13,649 nt of DNA, taken from assembly GCA_003818595.1 (NCBI GenBank), contig RPQV01000032.1, positions 1-13,649 of the forward strand. The letters are read 5' to 3'. Both the position numbers and the translations under genes were made by a program. Below, one piece after another: positions 1 through 10,800 of this stretch (its first letter is position 1; each line of letters begins with the position of its first letter). This stretch comes from Calditrichota bacterium (GTDB taxonomy: Bacteria; Zhuqueibacterota; Zhuqueibacteria; Residuimicrobiales; Krinioviventaceae). The notes beneath the pieces were generated by a model. The model was given only the letters and a program-made list of their open reading frames with translations. It searched no databases and was not told where the DNA came from.

Positions 1-1706
1 ATTTGAAAAAACGGGGCTTAAAGCCGGATGATTTGGTCGGAATTTCTGTCCGCCGTTCTCTTGAACAGGTAATAGCCATTCTGGCAACCTTAAAAGCAGG
101 ATGCGCTTTTGTTCCGATTGATCCGACCTATCCTCAGGATAGAATCGCTTATATGCTGGAGGATTCCGCGGTTCCGGTCTTGTTGACGCAAAAGGAAATT
201 GTAGAAATTCTCCCGCCTCATGCAGCGACAGTTTTTTGTCTTGATGCTGATTGGGACTTGATGCGGGAATTTCCAGCAAGTGATTTAAACGAACCTGTTT
301 TGTCTGCTAATTTGGCGTATGTGATTTATACTTCAGGTTCCACCGGCAAACCCAAAGGGACTATGCTCCAGCATCAGGGCATGATCAATTTGGCTGCCGC
401 GCAAAAGAAAGCGTTCCATATCAAAGCCGAGGTGCGCATTCTTCAGTTTGCTCCCATGAGTTTTGACGCCTCGGTTTGGGAAACCATCATGGCGCTGTTG
501 AACGGCGCCACGCTCTGTCTGGCTGATCAGGAATCTCTGGCCACCGGCGATGGATTGCTGGCAATTCTGCAAAATGAGCGCATAAATGTTGTCACTCTGC
601 CGCCTTCGGTTTTATCGGTTGTACCGCAAACCTCGTTGCCGCATCTGCAAACGATCATCACCGCTGGAGAAAAATGCACAGCGGATCTCGTCGATCGATG
701 GATGTCTGGTCGTCAATATTTTAATGCGTACGGTCCAACCGAAACAACTGTGTGCGCTTCGATGCATCGTTGCGATGGTCAGCATCCGCAGGGTCCGCCG
801 ATTGGGCGCCCCATCGATAACGCGAAATTGTATATTCTCGATGCTCACCTGCAAATGACACCCATTGGAGTTGCCGGTGAGTTGTGCGTCGGCGGACCAA
901 GTTTGGCGCGAGGATACCTCAAGCGCGCCGATCTCACAGCGGAAAAGTTCATTCCGAATCCGTTTGACAATAAAGGCGGTCGTCTCTATCGAACCGGTGA
1001 TTTGGTGCGCTATCTTCCGGACGGCAATATTGAATTTTTAGGACGAATCGATCATCAAGTGAAGGTTCGAGGGTTCCGCATTGAATTGGGCGAGATTGAA
1101 ACGGTGCTCATGAGTCATCCGTCGGTGAAAAATGTCATCGTGCTGGCCAAACAGATGCATGCAGAGGATACTCGACTGGTGGCCTATGTTGTCGTCGATG
1201 CGCCGACCAAACCTACGGTCAACGATCTCCGCACTTTCGTAAATCGGCTGTTGCCGGAGTATATGACGCCTTCTTTTTTCCTGATTTTGGATGAAATGCC
1301 GTTGACGCCCAGCGGGAAAATCGATCGTCATGCCTTGCCGATGCCGGATATGTCGAGACCGGACCTTCAGGTTGAATATATTGCACCCCGGAATGATACG
1401 GAAGAAAAACTGGTTCATATATGCATTGAATTATTGCGCATAAATCAAGTCGGCGTCTTGGACAATTTTTTTGATTTAGGCGGTCATTCATTATTGGCGA
1501 CACAGTTGATGTCGAGAATGAGGGATCAATTCGGCGTTAACTTGCCTCTTCGCGTTTTATTTGAGAAACCAACGGTCGAAGGATTGGCTATGGCCATTGA
1601 AGAAGCCATGCTGTCGGTGCATCATGATGATGTTCCAACGATTACAGCGGTTTCACGCGAAGGGAAACGACGAAAATTGTCCGATATTCAACAGAATGGT
1701 GCGTAA
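1..1706 (+). CDS. NRPS, 3' end of gene: partial A domain, PCP, C-terminal tail
   Basis: This is the end of a nonribosomal peptide synthetase subunit that activates one amino acid as an aminoacyl-adenylate and loads it on a carrier protein. Codons run in frame from base 3 to the TAA at 1704-1706. The first visible residues (KKRGLKPDDLVGISV) match the region about 50 residues into a normal A domain. The TTG at base 3 is therefore internal and the gene continues upstream, where a C domain or loading region would be expected but is not seen. Visible A motifs are LKAGCAFVPID, YTSGSTGKPKG, FNAYGPTET, GELCVGG, YRTGDLVRY, GRIDHQVKVRGFRIELGEIE and PSGKIDR. A PCP with GGHSLLATQ follows. There is no epimerase or thioesterase after the PCP, so the chain must pass to another subunit, most simply the gene starting 42 bases downstream. 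Family assignment is certain; the substrate is a prediction. Confidence 0.96.
   Translation, partial: LKKRGLKPDDLVGISVRRSLEQVIAILATLKAGCAFVPIDPTYPQDRIAYMLEDSAVPVLLTQKEIVEILPPHAATVFCLDADWDLMREFPASDLNEPVLSANLAYVIYTSGSTGKPKGTMLQHQGMINLAAAQKKAFHIKAEVRILQFAPMSFDASVWETIMALLNGATLCLADQESLATGDGLLAILQNERINVVTLPPSVLSVVPQTSLPHLQTIITAGEKCTADLVDRWMSGRQYFNAYGPTETTVCASMHRCDGQHPQGPPIGRPIDNAKLYILDAHLQMTPIGVAGELCVGGPSLARGYLKRADLTAEKFIPNPFDNKGGRLYRTGDLVRYLPDGNIEFLGRIDHQVKVRGFRIELGEIETVLMSHPSVKNVIVLAKQMHAEDTRLVAYVVVDAPTKPTVNDLRTFVNRLLPEYMTPSFFLILDEMPLTPSGKIDRHALPMPDMSRPDLQVEYIAPRNDTEEKLVHICIELLRINQVGVLDNFFDLGGHSLLATQLMSRMRDQFGVNLPLRVLFEKPTVEGLAMAIEEAMLSVHHDDVPTITAVSREGKRRKLSDIQQNGA
3..1347 (+). other. Adenylation domain A1 (incomplete at N-terminus), phenylalanine-type code
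   Basis: Visible residues 1-448 of the upstream subunit. The core contains FDASVWE (Asp codon at 465), VTLPPS, ITAGEKC and NAYGPTETTVC, and the catalytic lysine of PSGKIDR is at codon 1317. Aligned to GrsA, the ten pocket residues read D-A-W-T-I-A-A-V-C-K. This differs from the GrsA Phe code (DAWTIAAICK) only by Val for Ile, and I recall the same string for phenylalanine domains. I infer phenylalanine or a close aromatic analogue. Only the segment before motif A2 is outside the window, so the pocket reading is complete. Confidence 0.85.
1368..1600 (+). other. Peptidyl carrier domain PCP1
   Basis: A four-helix carrier domain with VLDNFFDLGGHSLLATQ. The serine that accepts 4'-phosphopantetheine is codon 1488-1490. 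It carries the residue activated by A1 and donates it, or the chain ending in it, to the first C domain of the next gene. It is followed by about 35 residues of tail rather than another catalytic domain. Confidence 0.93.
1605..1706 (+). other. C-terminal tail of upstream NRPS, candidate docking element
   Basis: After the last PCP helix the protein ends in a tail containing ITAVSREGKRRKLSDIQQ. The VSREGK part matches the linkers that precede C domains elsewhere in this window (PVSREGNLPLSFAQQ before the third, PVSRDQELPLSFAQQ before the fourth). The tail therefore looks like an ordinary PCP-C linker cut short. Its REGKRRK cluster is basic, while the N-terminus of the next subunit is acidic. 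A role in subunit pairing is an inference. Confidence 0.45.
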
Positions 1707-1747
1707 TTCTTGATGATCTTTTTGCATTTTAATAAAGACGAGGGAAG
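1707..1747 (+). other. Short intergenic gap between the two NRPS genes
   Basis: Only 41 bases separate the TAA of the first gene from the ATG of the second. I see no inverted repeat followed by a T-run that would make a terminator and no convincing promoter, so the two genes are probably co-transcribed. An in-frame TAA at 1733 limits how far upstream the second gene can start. Confidence 0.7.
1740..1744 (+). promoter_or_regulatory. Shine-Dalgarno-like GAGGG before the second NRPS gene
   Basis: GAGGG lies 3 bases before the ATG at 1748, closer than the usual 5-9 base spacing. With the in-frame stop at 1733 it still supports 1748 as the start. The next in-frame ATG (1832) would remove the acidic N-terminal segment and begin at the first C-domain motif. 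Confidence 0.55.
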
Positions 1748-1828
1748 ATGAGGGCTGGTGAATTGGATCCAAATGTCGACACCAAGAATTTAGATTCGAC
1801 TTTTGGCGAGGGTGAAGTGTATGTGCTC
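1748..1828 (+). other. Acidic N-terminal segment, candidate docking element
   Basis: The first 27 residues precede the C domain and contain six Asp/Glu (E5, D7, D11, D16, E21, E23) against R2 and K13. The segment is poorly conserved compared with the C domain that follows. Its negative charge complements the basic tail of the upstream subunit. It resembles no docking domain I can name, so a pairing role is inference. Confidence 0.4.
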
Positions 1829-4800
1829 CCCATGTCTTTTGCTCAACAACGATTGTGGTTTCTTGATCAGTTCGAACCTGAAAGTCCGTTTTATAACATA
1901 CCGTCAGGTGTGCGTTTCAAAGGGACGTTGAACCTTGCTGCGTTTGAAAAAGCAGTGAATGAAATCATCCATCGGCATGAGACCTTGCGCACGACCTTTC
2001 GCGCTGTTGAAAATGAACCTTGTCAAATTGTTCATCCCTTCAATGAGCGCACGTTTCCCATCATAGATATTTCCCATTTGCCGTCAAGTCAGATCACGGC
2101 GCGGGTGATGAATCTGGCCCGTAAAGAGGCCGCCACGCCATTTAATCTGCAACAGGGCCCCCTGCTGCGGGTGACCATCATTCGGGCCGCCGAAAATGAT
2201 CATGTGATTCTTTTCACCATGCATCATATTATCTCTGATGGCTGGTCAATGGGCGTTTTCGTCCGTGAGATTACGGTCCTGTATGACGCGTTCATCAAAG
2301 GCAACCGTTCCCCATTGCCTGCATTGCCCATTCAATATGGTGATTTTGCCGAGTGGCAGCAAACCTATATCACCGGCGAAGTTCTGGAAAGACAGTTGCA
2401 TTTCTGGAAATCACAGCTGGCCGGAACCTTGCCGATATTGGAGCTTCCCACTGATCGGCCTCGACCTTCGGTACAGACCATGGTGGGCGCCAATGAGGAG
2501 ATGATTATATCAACCGAGACCACTCGGGCGATTCGGGATGTTGCTCGTCAGCATGGCGTCACTTTATTCATGACTCTGCTGGCAGCATTCAAGGTGCTGC
2601 TGCATCGATACACCAGTCTTGACGATATCGTCGTCGGTTCGCCGATTGCGAACCGTAACCGCGCTGAAATTGAACCGCTGATTGGATTTTTCGTCAATAC
2701 GCTCGTCCTGCGTTCCGATTTGTCCGGAAATCCGTCGTTTGCGGAATTATTAAAACAGATCAAGAAAAACACTCTGGATGCATACGATCATCAGGATATC
2801 CCGTTCGAAAGGCTGGTTGAGGTGCTGCAGCCGCAACGCGATATGGCGCACTCGCCGCTTTTTCAAGTGATGTTTATTCTGCAAAATACACCGACGAATG
2901 TGGATATTGAATTCTCTGATGTTTCCCTTGAGATGCTGGACATTGACGCCGGAACTTCAACTTTTGATTTGACGCTGATGGTCAGCGAATCTCCAAATTC
3001 ATTCAGCGTGTCGGCTGAATACAACACCGACCTTTTTAATGCTTCCACCATCAAACGGCTGCTCAGACATTTTGAGATGCTGCTACAGGCCATTGCTGCT
3101 GACGCTTCTTTGTCCATCTCGGATTTGACCATTTTACCTGCCGATGAAAAAGAGAGCATCCTTCGTCATTGGAATGATTTTGACCGCCAATATGATCTGA
3201 ATACCTGTATACATCGATTGTTCGAAGAACAGGCCGCGAGGACGCCGTCTTCGGTGGCGGTGGTTTTTGAAAACCAGATTTTGACCTATAACGAGCTTAA
3301 TCGTAAAGCCAATAAACTCGCCGCTCATCTTAAAAATTTGGGGATTGGACCCGATATCAAGGTCAGCATCTGCCTGGATAAATGCATTGACCTGCCGATA
3401 GCCGTTCTGGGGACATTGAAGGCAGGTGGAGCGTATGTGCCGGTGGATCCGACCTACCCTGAGGATCGCATTTTATATATGCTGCAGAATTCAGAAGCAA
3501 CCGCTGTACTATCGCATAAAAAATATGCCCCCATTTTGTCGCAACAAGACAGCCTCATTTTTTATCTCGATGAGCAATGGCCGCAGATTGAGGGACTGAG
3601 TTCAGAAAATCCACAGGAATATCCCGACGCCGATAATCTGGCCTATATGATTTATACTTCAGGGTCCACGGGAAAAGCCAAAGGGACCATGGTGGCGCAC
3701 AAAAGCATTGTTAATGCTTATCGGGCGTGGGAGGAAGATTATCATCTCCGCAACGGCGTGAACAGCCATTTGCAAATGGCCAGTTTTTCATTCGACGTGT
3801 TCGCTGGCGATTTCGTTCGTGCGCTCTGCTCCGGCGGTAAGCTCGTCCTCACTCCGCGTGATCATTTGCTCGAGGCTGACAAGTTATTTGATTTGATGCG
3901 CCGGGAAAAAGTGAATTGTGCCGAATTTGTGCCGGCGGTGCTGCGGAATCTGATCTCCTATCTCGATGAGACCGAGATTAAACTCGATTTTATGAAAACC
4001 CTCATCGCCGGATCAGATATCTGGTATGTGAAGGAATACAAAGCGTTTTTAAATTATTGTGAACCGGATACTCGATTGATCAATTCCTTCGGTTTGACAG
4101 AAGCCGCGGTCGACAGCACCTTTTTTGAAGGAGATCTCTCTGAATATGCCCAGGAAAGGCTGGTACCGATTGGCCGACCCTTCCCGAACACCAGGATTTT
4201 TATTGTTGATGAATATTTAAACCTGGCGCCTGTTGGTATACCGGGCGAATTGTGGGTTGCCGGACCGAACTTGGCGCGCGGCTATTTTGGACGTCCTGAT
4301 CTGACCGCCGAAAAGTTTATTCCCAATCCTTTCAGCGACCGGCCGGGTGAACGTGTGTATCGAACAGGGGATCTTGCGCGCTGGCTGGCTGATGGAAACA
4401 TCGAGTTTCTCGGACGAATTGATCATCAGATTAAAATTCGCGGTTTCCGAGTCGAATTGGGCGAAATAGAATCGGTGCTTGAAAAACATCCGGATGTTCA
4501 TCATGCGGTAGTGATCGCACGCGAGGATATCCCCGGCAATAAACAACTTGTGGGCTATGTGACCGTTAATGATCATACCCAGCCGGAGAGCGCCGATATA
4601 CGCGCGTTTCTCAAAGAGTATGTGCCGGAATATATGGTTCCATCCGCGATCATGATCCTGAATTCTTTCCCTCTGACGCCGAACGGCAAAGTGGATCGAA
4701 AGGCTCTGCCGAGTCCGGATCAATCTGTCTATTCACTCGCTGAAACCTATCGAGAACCACGAACCGATAGCGAGATAAAACTCGCCGCGATTTGGTGCCA

Positions 4801-7800
4801 TGTCCTTAAATTGCCCCGCGTGGGAGCGGAAGATAATTTCTTCGCCATTGGTGGTCACTCACTGTTGGCAACGCAGGTAATGTCCAGAATCCGCCAAATA
4901 TTCCATATCGATTTCCCGCTGCGTAAATTGTTTGAATATGTGACCATTGCTGATTTAGCGCAGGCTATCGATCGCGCCATCGTTGGTACAACCACCGAAA
5001 TGCCGCCCATGACCAAAATGCCGCTTGATGTGGAGCCTGTTCTTTCGTTTGCACAGGAAAGATTGTGGTTTCTCGATCAATTGGAACCGGACACTCCGTT
5101 TTACAACATTCCCGATGCGATTCGTATTCGCGGACCATTGGATGTTAAACGACTCCAAAACTGTATTCAAGCTGTTGAAGAGCGGCATGATGTGCTGCGG
5201 AGCACCTTCCATCACATAAACGGCAAACCGGTTGTCAAAATACACGAGACTGCGCAGCTGGATTTCCAGATAGCTGACCTGAGCGATAAATCCGCGCAGG
5301 AACGTGAGACCGAGTCAAAACACCTCATTGAACGGGCCGTACAGCAACCTTTTAATTTATCGACATTGCCCCTTTTACGAGTCCTCTTAATTCGATTCGA
5401 TCAGGAAGATTTCATACTTGTCTCCACCATGCATCATATCATATCCGACGGCTGGTCTTCGAACCTGTTGGTGAGTGAAATTGCGTTGTTATATGATGCC
5501 GGAGAGAGTGACGCTCATACCCTTTTGCCGCCGCTGTCCTTCCAGTATCAGGATTTTGCTTATTGGCAACGACAATGGCTCAAAGGTGAAATCCTCGACC
5601 GAGAACTGGAATTTTGGAAAAATGAACTCGCCGGATCTCCGCCCCTCCTCAATCTGCCAACGGATCGACCTCGTCCGGTTATGCAGACGCCGAATGGCGA
5701 TTTTATCAGTTTTGAACTCACAAAAGAGTTGACGCAAGCTTTGAATGCCATCAGCCAAAGTCAAGGCGTCACTCTGTTTATGACCCTGTTGTCTGCCTTT
5801 TATGTCCTGCTCCACCGATATTCTGATCAGGACGACATCAATGTGGGTACACCGGTCGCGAACCGTACTCGAAGCGAGCTGGAAAATATAATTGGATTCT
5901 TTGTCAACACGCTGGTTTTGCGGGGTAACCTGGCCAACGATCCGACTTTTGATGAGCTCCTGCAGCGCGTCAAAAAAGCATCCCTGTCCGCTTTTGCGCA
6001 TCAAGACGTACCTTTTGAAAAAATCGTCGATGCGTTAAAGATTGAACGTAATATGGGCCATTCGCCATTATTCCAGGTGATGTTTGCACTGCAAAATACG
6101 CCCACACAGGAAGTCGTGACCGAGACCAATCTCAGTATAGCGCCGATTACCGCTCATAGTGGCACCTCTAAATTCGATCTTACACTGTTCATGGTGGAGG
6201 AAGGTGAATGCCTGAGCGGCGGCTTTGAATTCAATACAGATCTGTTTGATGTTCTAACCATTCGCCATTTCATTTCCCATTACACCGCGTTGCTCGAGGA
6301 GATCGTGGCGCATCCTCGACTTTGCATCGACAGTTATAAAATGATGACGCCGAGGGAAGAACGAAAACTTCTTCTTGATTGGAATGGGATTTCTTCGCTG
6401 CCGGTGATCAGCGATAACCTGGTGACGGTGTTCGAATCGATTTCGTTGACCATGTTGCTCATTTGGCCGGGCAAAGTGGCCGTTGAATATGAAGATCAAA
6501 AAATGACCTACCGGGAGCTGAATCGCCGGGCGAATCGTCTCGCGCACCATCTCATCACTCTCGGCGTGCGTCCGGATGTATTGGTGGGACTGGCCATTCA
6601 TCGTTCCATCGATATGGTTGTCGCCATTTTAGGAATTCTAAAGGCTGGAGGTGCATACGTTCCCCTCGATCCGACATATCCGCAAGATCGTCTTGCCTAT
6701 ATGCTGGACGATTCGCGCGTTTCTGTTCTGATTACCAGCGAAAATTTATTGCCGATACTGCCGGCGACCCAGGCGCGGATCCTCTGCATGGATCGCGACT
6801 GGCCGCAGATTGAAACCCTTCCAGAGGTGAATCCCAAGGTCATGGTTGATCCTGAAAATCTTGCCTATATGATTTATACTTCAGGGTCCACCGGCAAGCC
6901 CAAGGGCGCCATGATCACTCATCGCGGCTTGATCAATTACCTGGATTGGGTGTACAAGAGTTACCCTCTGGATAAAGGTCGAGGATCTATTGTCCATTCA
7001 ACGATCGCTTTCGATGCCACCGTAACTGCCGTTTTCGCACCCATCCTGGTCGGCAAGACGATTATACTCCTCCCGGATGATGCCGATCTCGAAGCGTTAA
7101 GCCGAATGCTCAAACAGAAAAAAGATTTTTCGCTGATCAAGATCACACCGGCGCATTTGGAAATGCTGAGTGAACAAATCAAGCCGGCAGAAGCCGCCGG
7201 TTTGACGCGCAGTTTTGTCATCGGCGGCGAAAATTTGACTGCCGATCAAGTTCGCTTCTGGCAGGAAAATGCTCCAAACACTCTGCTGTTCAATGAGTAT
7301 GGTCCAACCGAAACTGTCGTCGGTTGCGTGGTTTATGAAGCACACCAATGGCCCGGCATTGGATCAGTACCAATCGGCAATGCAATTACCAACACCTACG
7401 TATATGTGCTCGATCGTCATCTGCAGCTGGTTCCTCCGGGCGCACCGGGTGAACTTTACATCGGAGGAGAAGGCGTTGCGCGCGGCTATCATCATCGGCC
7501 CGACTTGACGGCTGAGCGTTTTCTGCCCAATCCCTTCACCCGCAGGCCGGGAGCGCGCCTTTACAAGACGGGTGATTGGGTGCGCTATTTAAATAACGGC
7601 AAGCTGATCTATTTAGGCCGAATCGACAGCCAAGTGAAGATTCGCGGATATCGCATTGAACTCGGCGAGATCGACGCGGTGCTGCAAAATCATCCGGCAA
7701 TCAAGACGGCGGTGACCATCGACCGCGAAGATAAACTGGGCGATAAAAGGCTGGTTTCGTATTACACTCTGATTGACGAGATGGATCCCGATCAACAGGA

Positions 7801-10800
7801 ACTCTACTCGCTCCTCCAAAGACAGCTTCCAGATTATATGGTCCCCTCGGCTTTGATCTGTCTGCCGGAGTTGCCCCTGACGGCAAACGGCAAAATCAAT
7901 CGTTCGGCTCTGCCGCAACCTGATTTTACTCAATTGAAACGCAATCCGTACGTTGCTCCGCGTACGCCGCACGAAGAATTGCTGGCCGCGATCTGGAAAC
8001 AAGTTTTGCATCTGGATCATGTGGGTGTATTTGACAATTTTTTTGAATTGGGAGGTCATTCTCTCCTGGCCACTCAATTGATGTCTCGTATTCGTGACGC
8101 TTTTTTGGTCGATGTGCCGTTACGCTGTTTGTTTGAATCTCCTCAAATCGCCGGATTGTCCAGGGCCGTTCAAGAATTCAAACGGCAGGAATTGGATCAA
8201 CACATTCCTCCACTCGTTCCGGTTTCTCGTGAAGGAAATCTGCCTCTCTCTTTTGCGCAACAACGCCTTTGGTTCCTGGATCAATTATCGCCGGAAAATC
8301 CGTTTTATAATATCCCGGCGGCAATCCGTATCATGGGTAAACTTGATGTGCCTGCGGTCGAGAAATCAATTAATGAGATTGTTAACCGTCATGAATCTTT
8401 GCGCACCATTTTTCTTCAGGAAAAAGGGGTGCCTCGACAGGTTATTCAACCATCCCGTCTGGTCGAACTGAAAATAACAGATTTGTCGCATCTGACACCT
8501 GAAAGCAGAGAAGAGGAGATGCAGCGCCTGGTCACAGAAGACGCCATGATGCCGTTCCGACTTGATCAGGGACTTTTGTTCCGAACCGGTTTAATTCGGT
8601 TGGCGGCGGAAGAACATGTTTTCCTCTTTACCATGCATCATATCATTTCTGACGGCTGGTCAACCGGCGTATTGATGAATGAATTCGGCTTTTTATATCA
8701 GACGTTCCTTCTCAATAACCCTGCGACGCTGCCGGAATTGAAGATACAATACGCGGATTACGCTGCATGGCAGCGACAGTGGTTGGTTGGTGATGAACTC
8801 AATCGACAAATTGATTTTTGGCGTCGCAGCATCGGCGTTAATCCGCCGGTTTTGGACCTGCCGACTGATTATCCGCGTCCTGCGATACAGACATTTAACG
8901 GCGACGCTGTCGCATTTGAAATCCCGCCGGATGTCATGCAGGGTCTCATCGAGATTGGCCGGAACAATGATTCCACCCTGTTTATGATGCTGGCATCTGC
9001 TTTTCAAGTACTGCTTCATCGATACACGCGACAAGATGAAATCCTCATTGGTACTCCAATCGCCAATCGGAATTACTCGGAAACTGAAGCACTCATTGGT
9101 TTCTTTGTCAATACGTTGGTGTTACGTGCTGAATTTTCACCCAAACTGACTTTTCTTGATTTGTTGGCGCAGGTTCGGGAATTCACCTTGGACGCGTATG
9201 CGCACCAGGATATTCCATTTGAGCAGCTTGTTGACCTTCTCGAACCGGAACGAGACATGAGCCGATCTCCGCTTTTTCAGGCGATGTTTGTTCACCAAAA
9301 TGCGCCCATGAAGATGAAGGGTGAGATCTCGACTGCACTGACCATGGAAACGGTTGAAGCGCAAGTGCGTTCTGCCAAGTTTGACCTGACCTTGGTGATG
9401 GCCGAGGTTGAAAACGGATTGCAGGCTGAACTCGAATATAATCGCGATTTATTTGCACCGGAAACAATGCGACGAATGGCGGAGCACCTCCAGCTCATAT
9501 TGGGCGACATTGTCCTGAATCCCCATCAGCGGGTCGCTGAAATTTCATTGATTACTGAACAAGAAAAGAATTTTCTGCAAGCCGTCAGCGGTTCGACCCG
9601 TATAGAGCTGCCGCGTGAAAAGACGCTGCATCAGCAATTTGAGTCGATGGTCAATCGGCTTCCCGATAAACCGGCTGTTTATTGCGAGGGTACAACACTT
9701 TCATATGAGCAATTGAATCAACAGGCTAATCGTCTCGCTCATTATTTGCGCCAGGCAGGCGTTTCATCAGAAACGATCGTCGGAATCTCCATGAATCGCT
9801 CTGTTCAGTTGATCGTCGCGGTTTTGGCTGTTCTAAAGGCAGGCGGAGCATATGTTCCCATTGATCCGCTCTATCCCCAGGAGCGCATTGAATATATCTT
9901 CCATGATGCCGGCATCGGCATTTTACTGACCGAGTCTTCGTTGGAACATCTCTTCACTTCTTATTCATCAATGGTGATTAGTCTGGATCATGCACAGGAT
10001 CAGTTGGAGATGCTCTCTGTCGAAAATCCGGAGAATAAGATTTTACCCGAGCAGCTCGCCTACATCATTTATACTTCGGGTTCTACCGGTCGTCCCAAAG
10101 GCGCCATGCTGCAACATCTCGGTGCGGTCAATATGGCGCTCCGATTGAGCAGGATATATGAATTGCAGCACGAGCATCGCAAACTGATGTTTGCTTCGTT
10201 TAGTTTTGATGCCTCGGTGGAGGAGATTTTCGTCACCTTGTTCAGCGGCGCAACCCTGTATCTGGCGAAAAAGCATGATATCCTCCCGGGGCCGGATTTG
10301 GTCGAATATATCAATCAACACGAGATCACCCATATTACTTTGCCGCCGTCAGTGTTGGTTATTCTGCCGGAGAATGAGTTGAGAGGACTGAAATCCATTA
10401 GTTCCGCCGGTGAAGCATGCAGCAAAAGTATTGCGGATAGATGGGCCGGCAACCGATTGTTGGTGAATGCTTATGGTCCGACGGAAAATTCGGTTTGTGC
10501 CTCGGCATTTCAGGTGCGTGAAATGCCCAATCGTGCTGCAGTTCCAATCGGCAAGGCGCTCGATAACGTGAAACTCTATGTTCTCGATGATCAGTTGGAG
10601 GAGACGCCGGTCGGAATTCCCGGAGAACTGTGTATTTCCGGTATTGGACTGGCCCGCGGATATCTGCATCGTCCGGATTTAACAGCGGACAAGTTTGTTC
10701 CCAATCCGTTGGGCGACCCAGGCGAACGTCTCTATAGAACCGGTGATCTGGTACGCTACCTGCCCGACGGCAATATCGAATATTTGGGGCGTATCGATGA

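Noticed and set aside
3..5. TTG as the start codon of the first gene
   Set aside because: The sequence that follows is internal to an A domain, with about 50 N-terminal residues missing, and the frame is open to the window edge. The gene begins upstream.
1707..1747. Terminator or promoter between the two genes
   Set aside because: T-rich bases are present but without a preceding stem, and 41 bases leave no room for a convincing separate promoter.
1832..1834. ATG as an alternative start for the second gene
   Set aside because: It has no upstream Shine-Dalgarno-like sequence of note and would begin directly at the first C-domain motif. The ATG at 1748 has GAGGG before it and adds a normal leader.
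4217..4723. 168-codon open frame on the - strand
   Set aside because: It lies fully opposite the conserved end of the A2 domain (motifs A6-A10). Similar antisense frames recur opposite the same motif regions of other modules, so it is a coding shadow.
5489..6004. 171-codon open frame on the - strand
   Set aside because: It is opposite the conserved second half of the C2 domain and shows no recognisable motif or ribosome binding site.
3641..6891. The 29-base repeats as recombination sites of a mobile element
   Set aside because: Both copies encode the conserved ATP-binding motif in frame within A domains, and module homology explains them. No transposase or integrase is present.
10190..10505. 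Assigning lysine to A4 because of E239
   Set aside because: The lysine code I recall (DAESIGSVAK) shares only D235, A236, E239, V330 and the universal lysine; the rest matches aromatic-type codes. The evidence is too weak to name a substrate.
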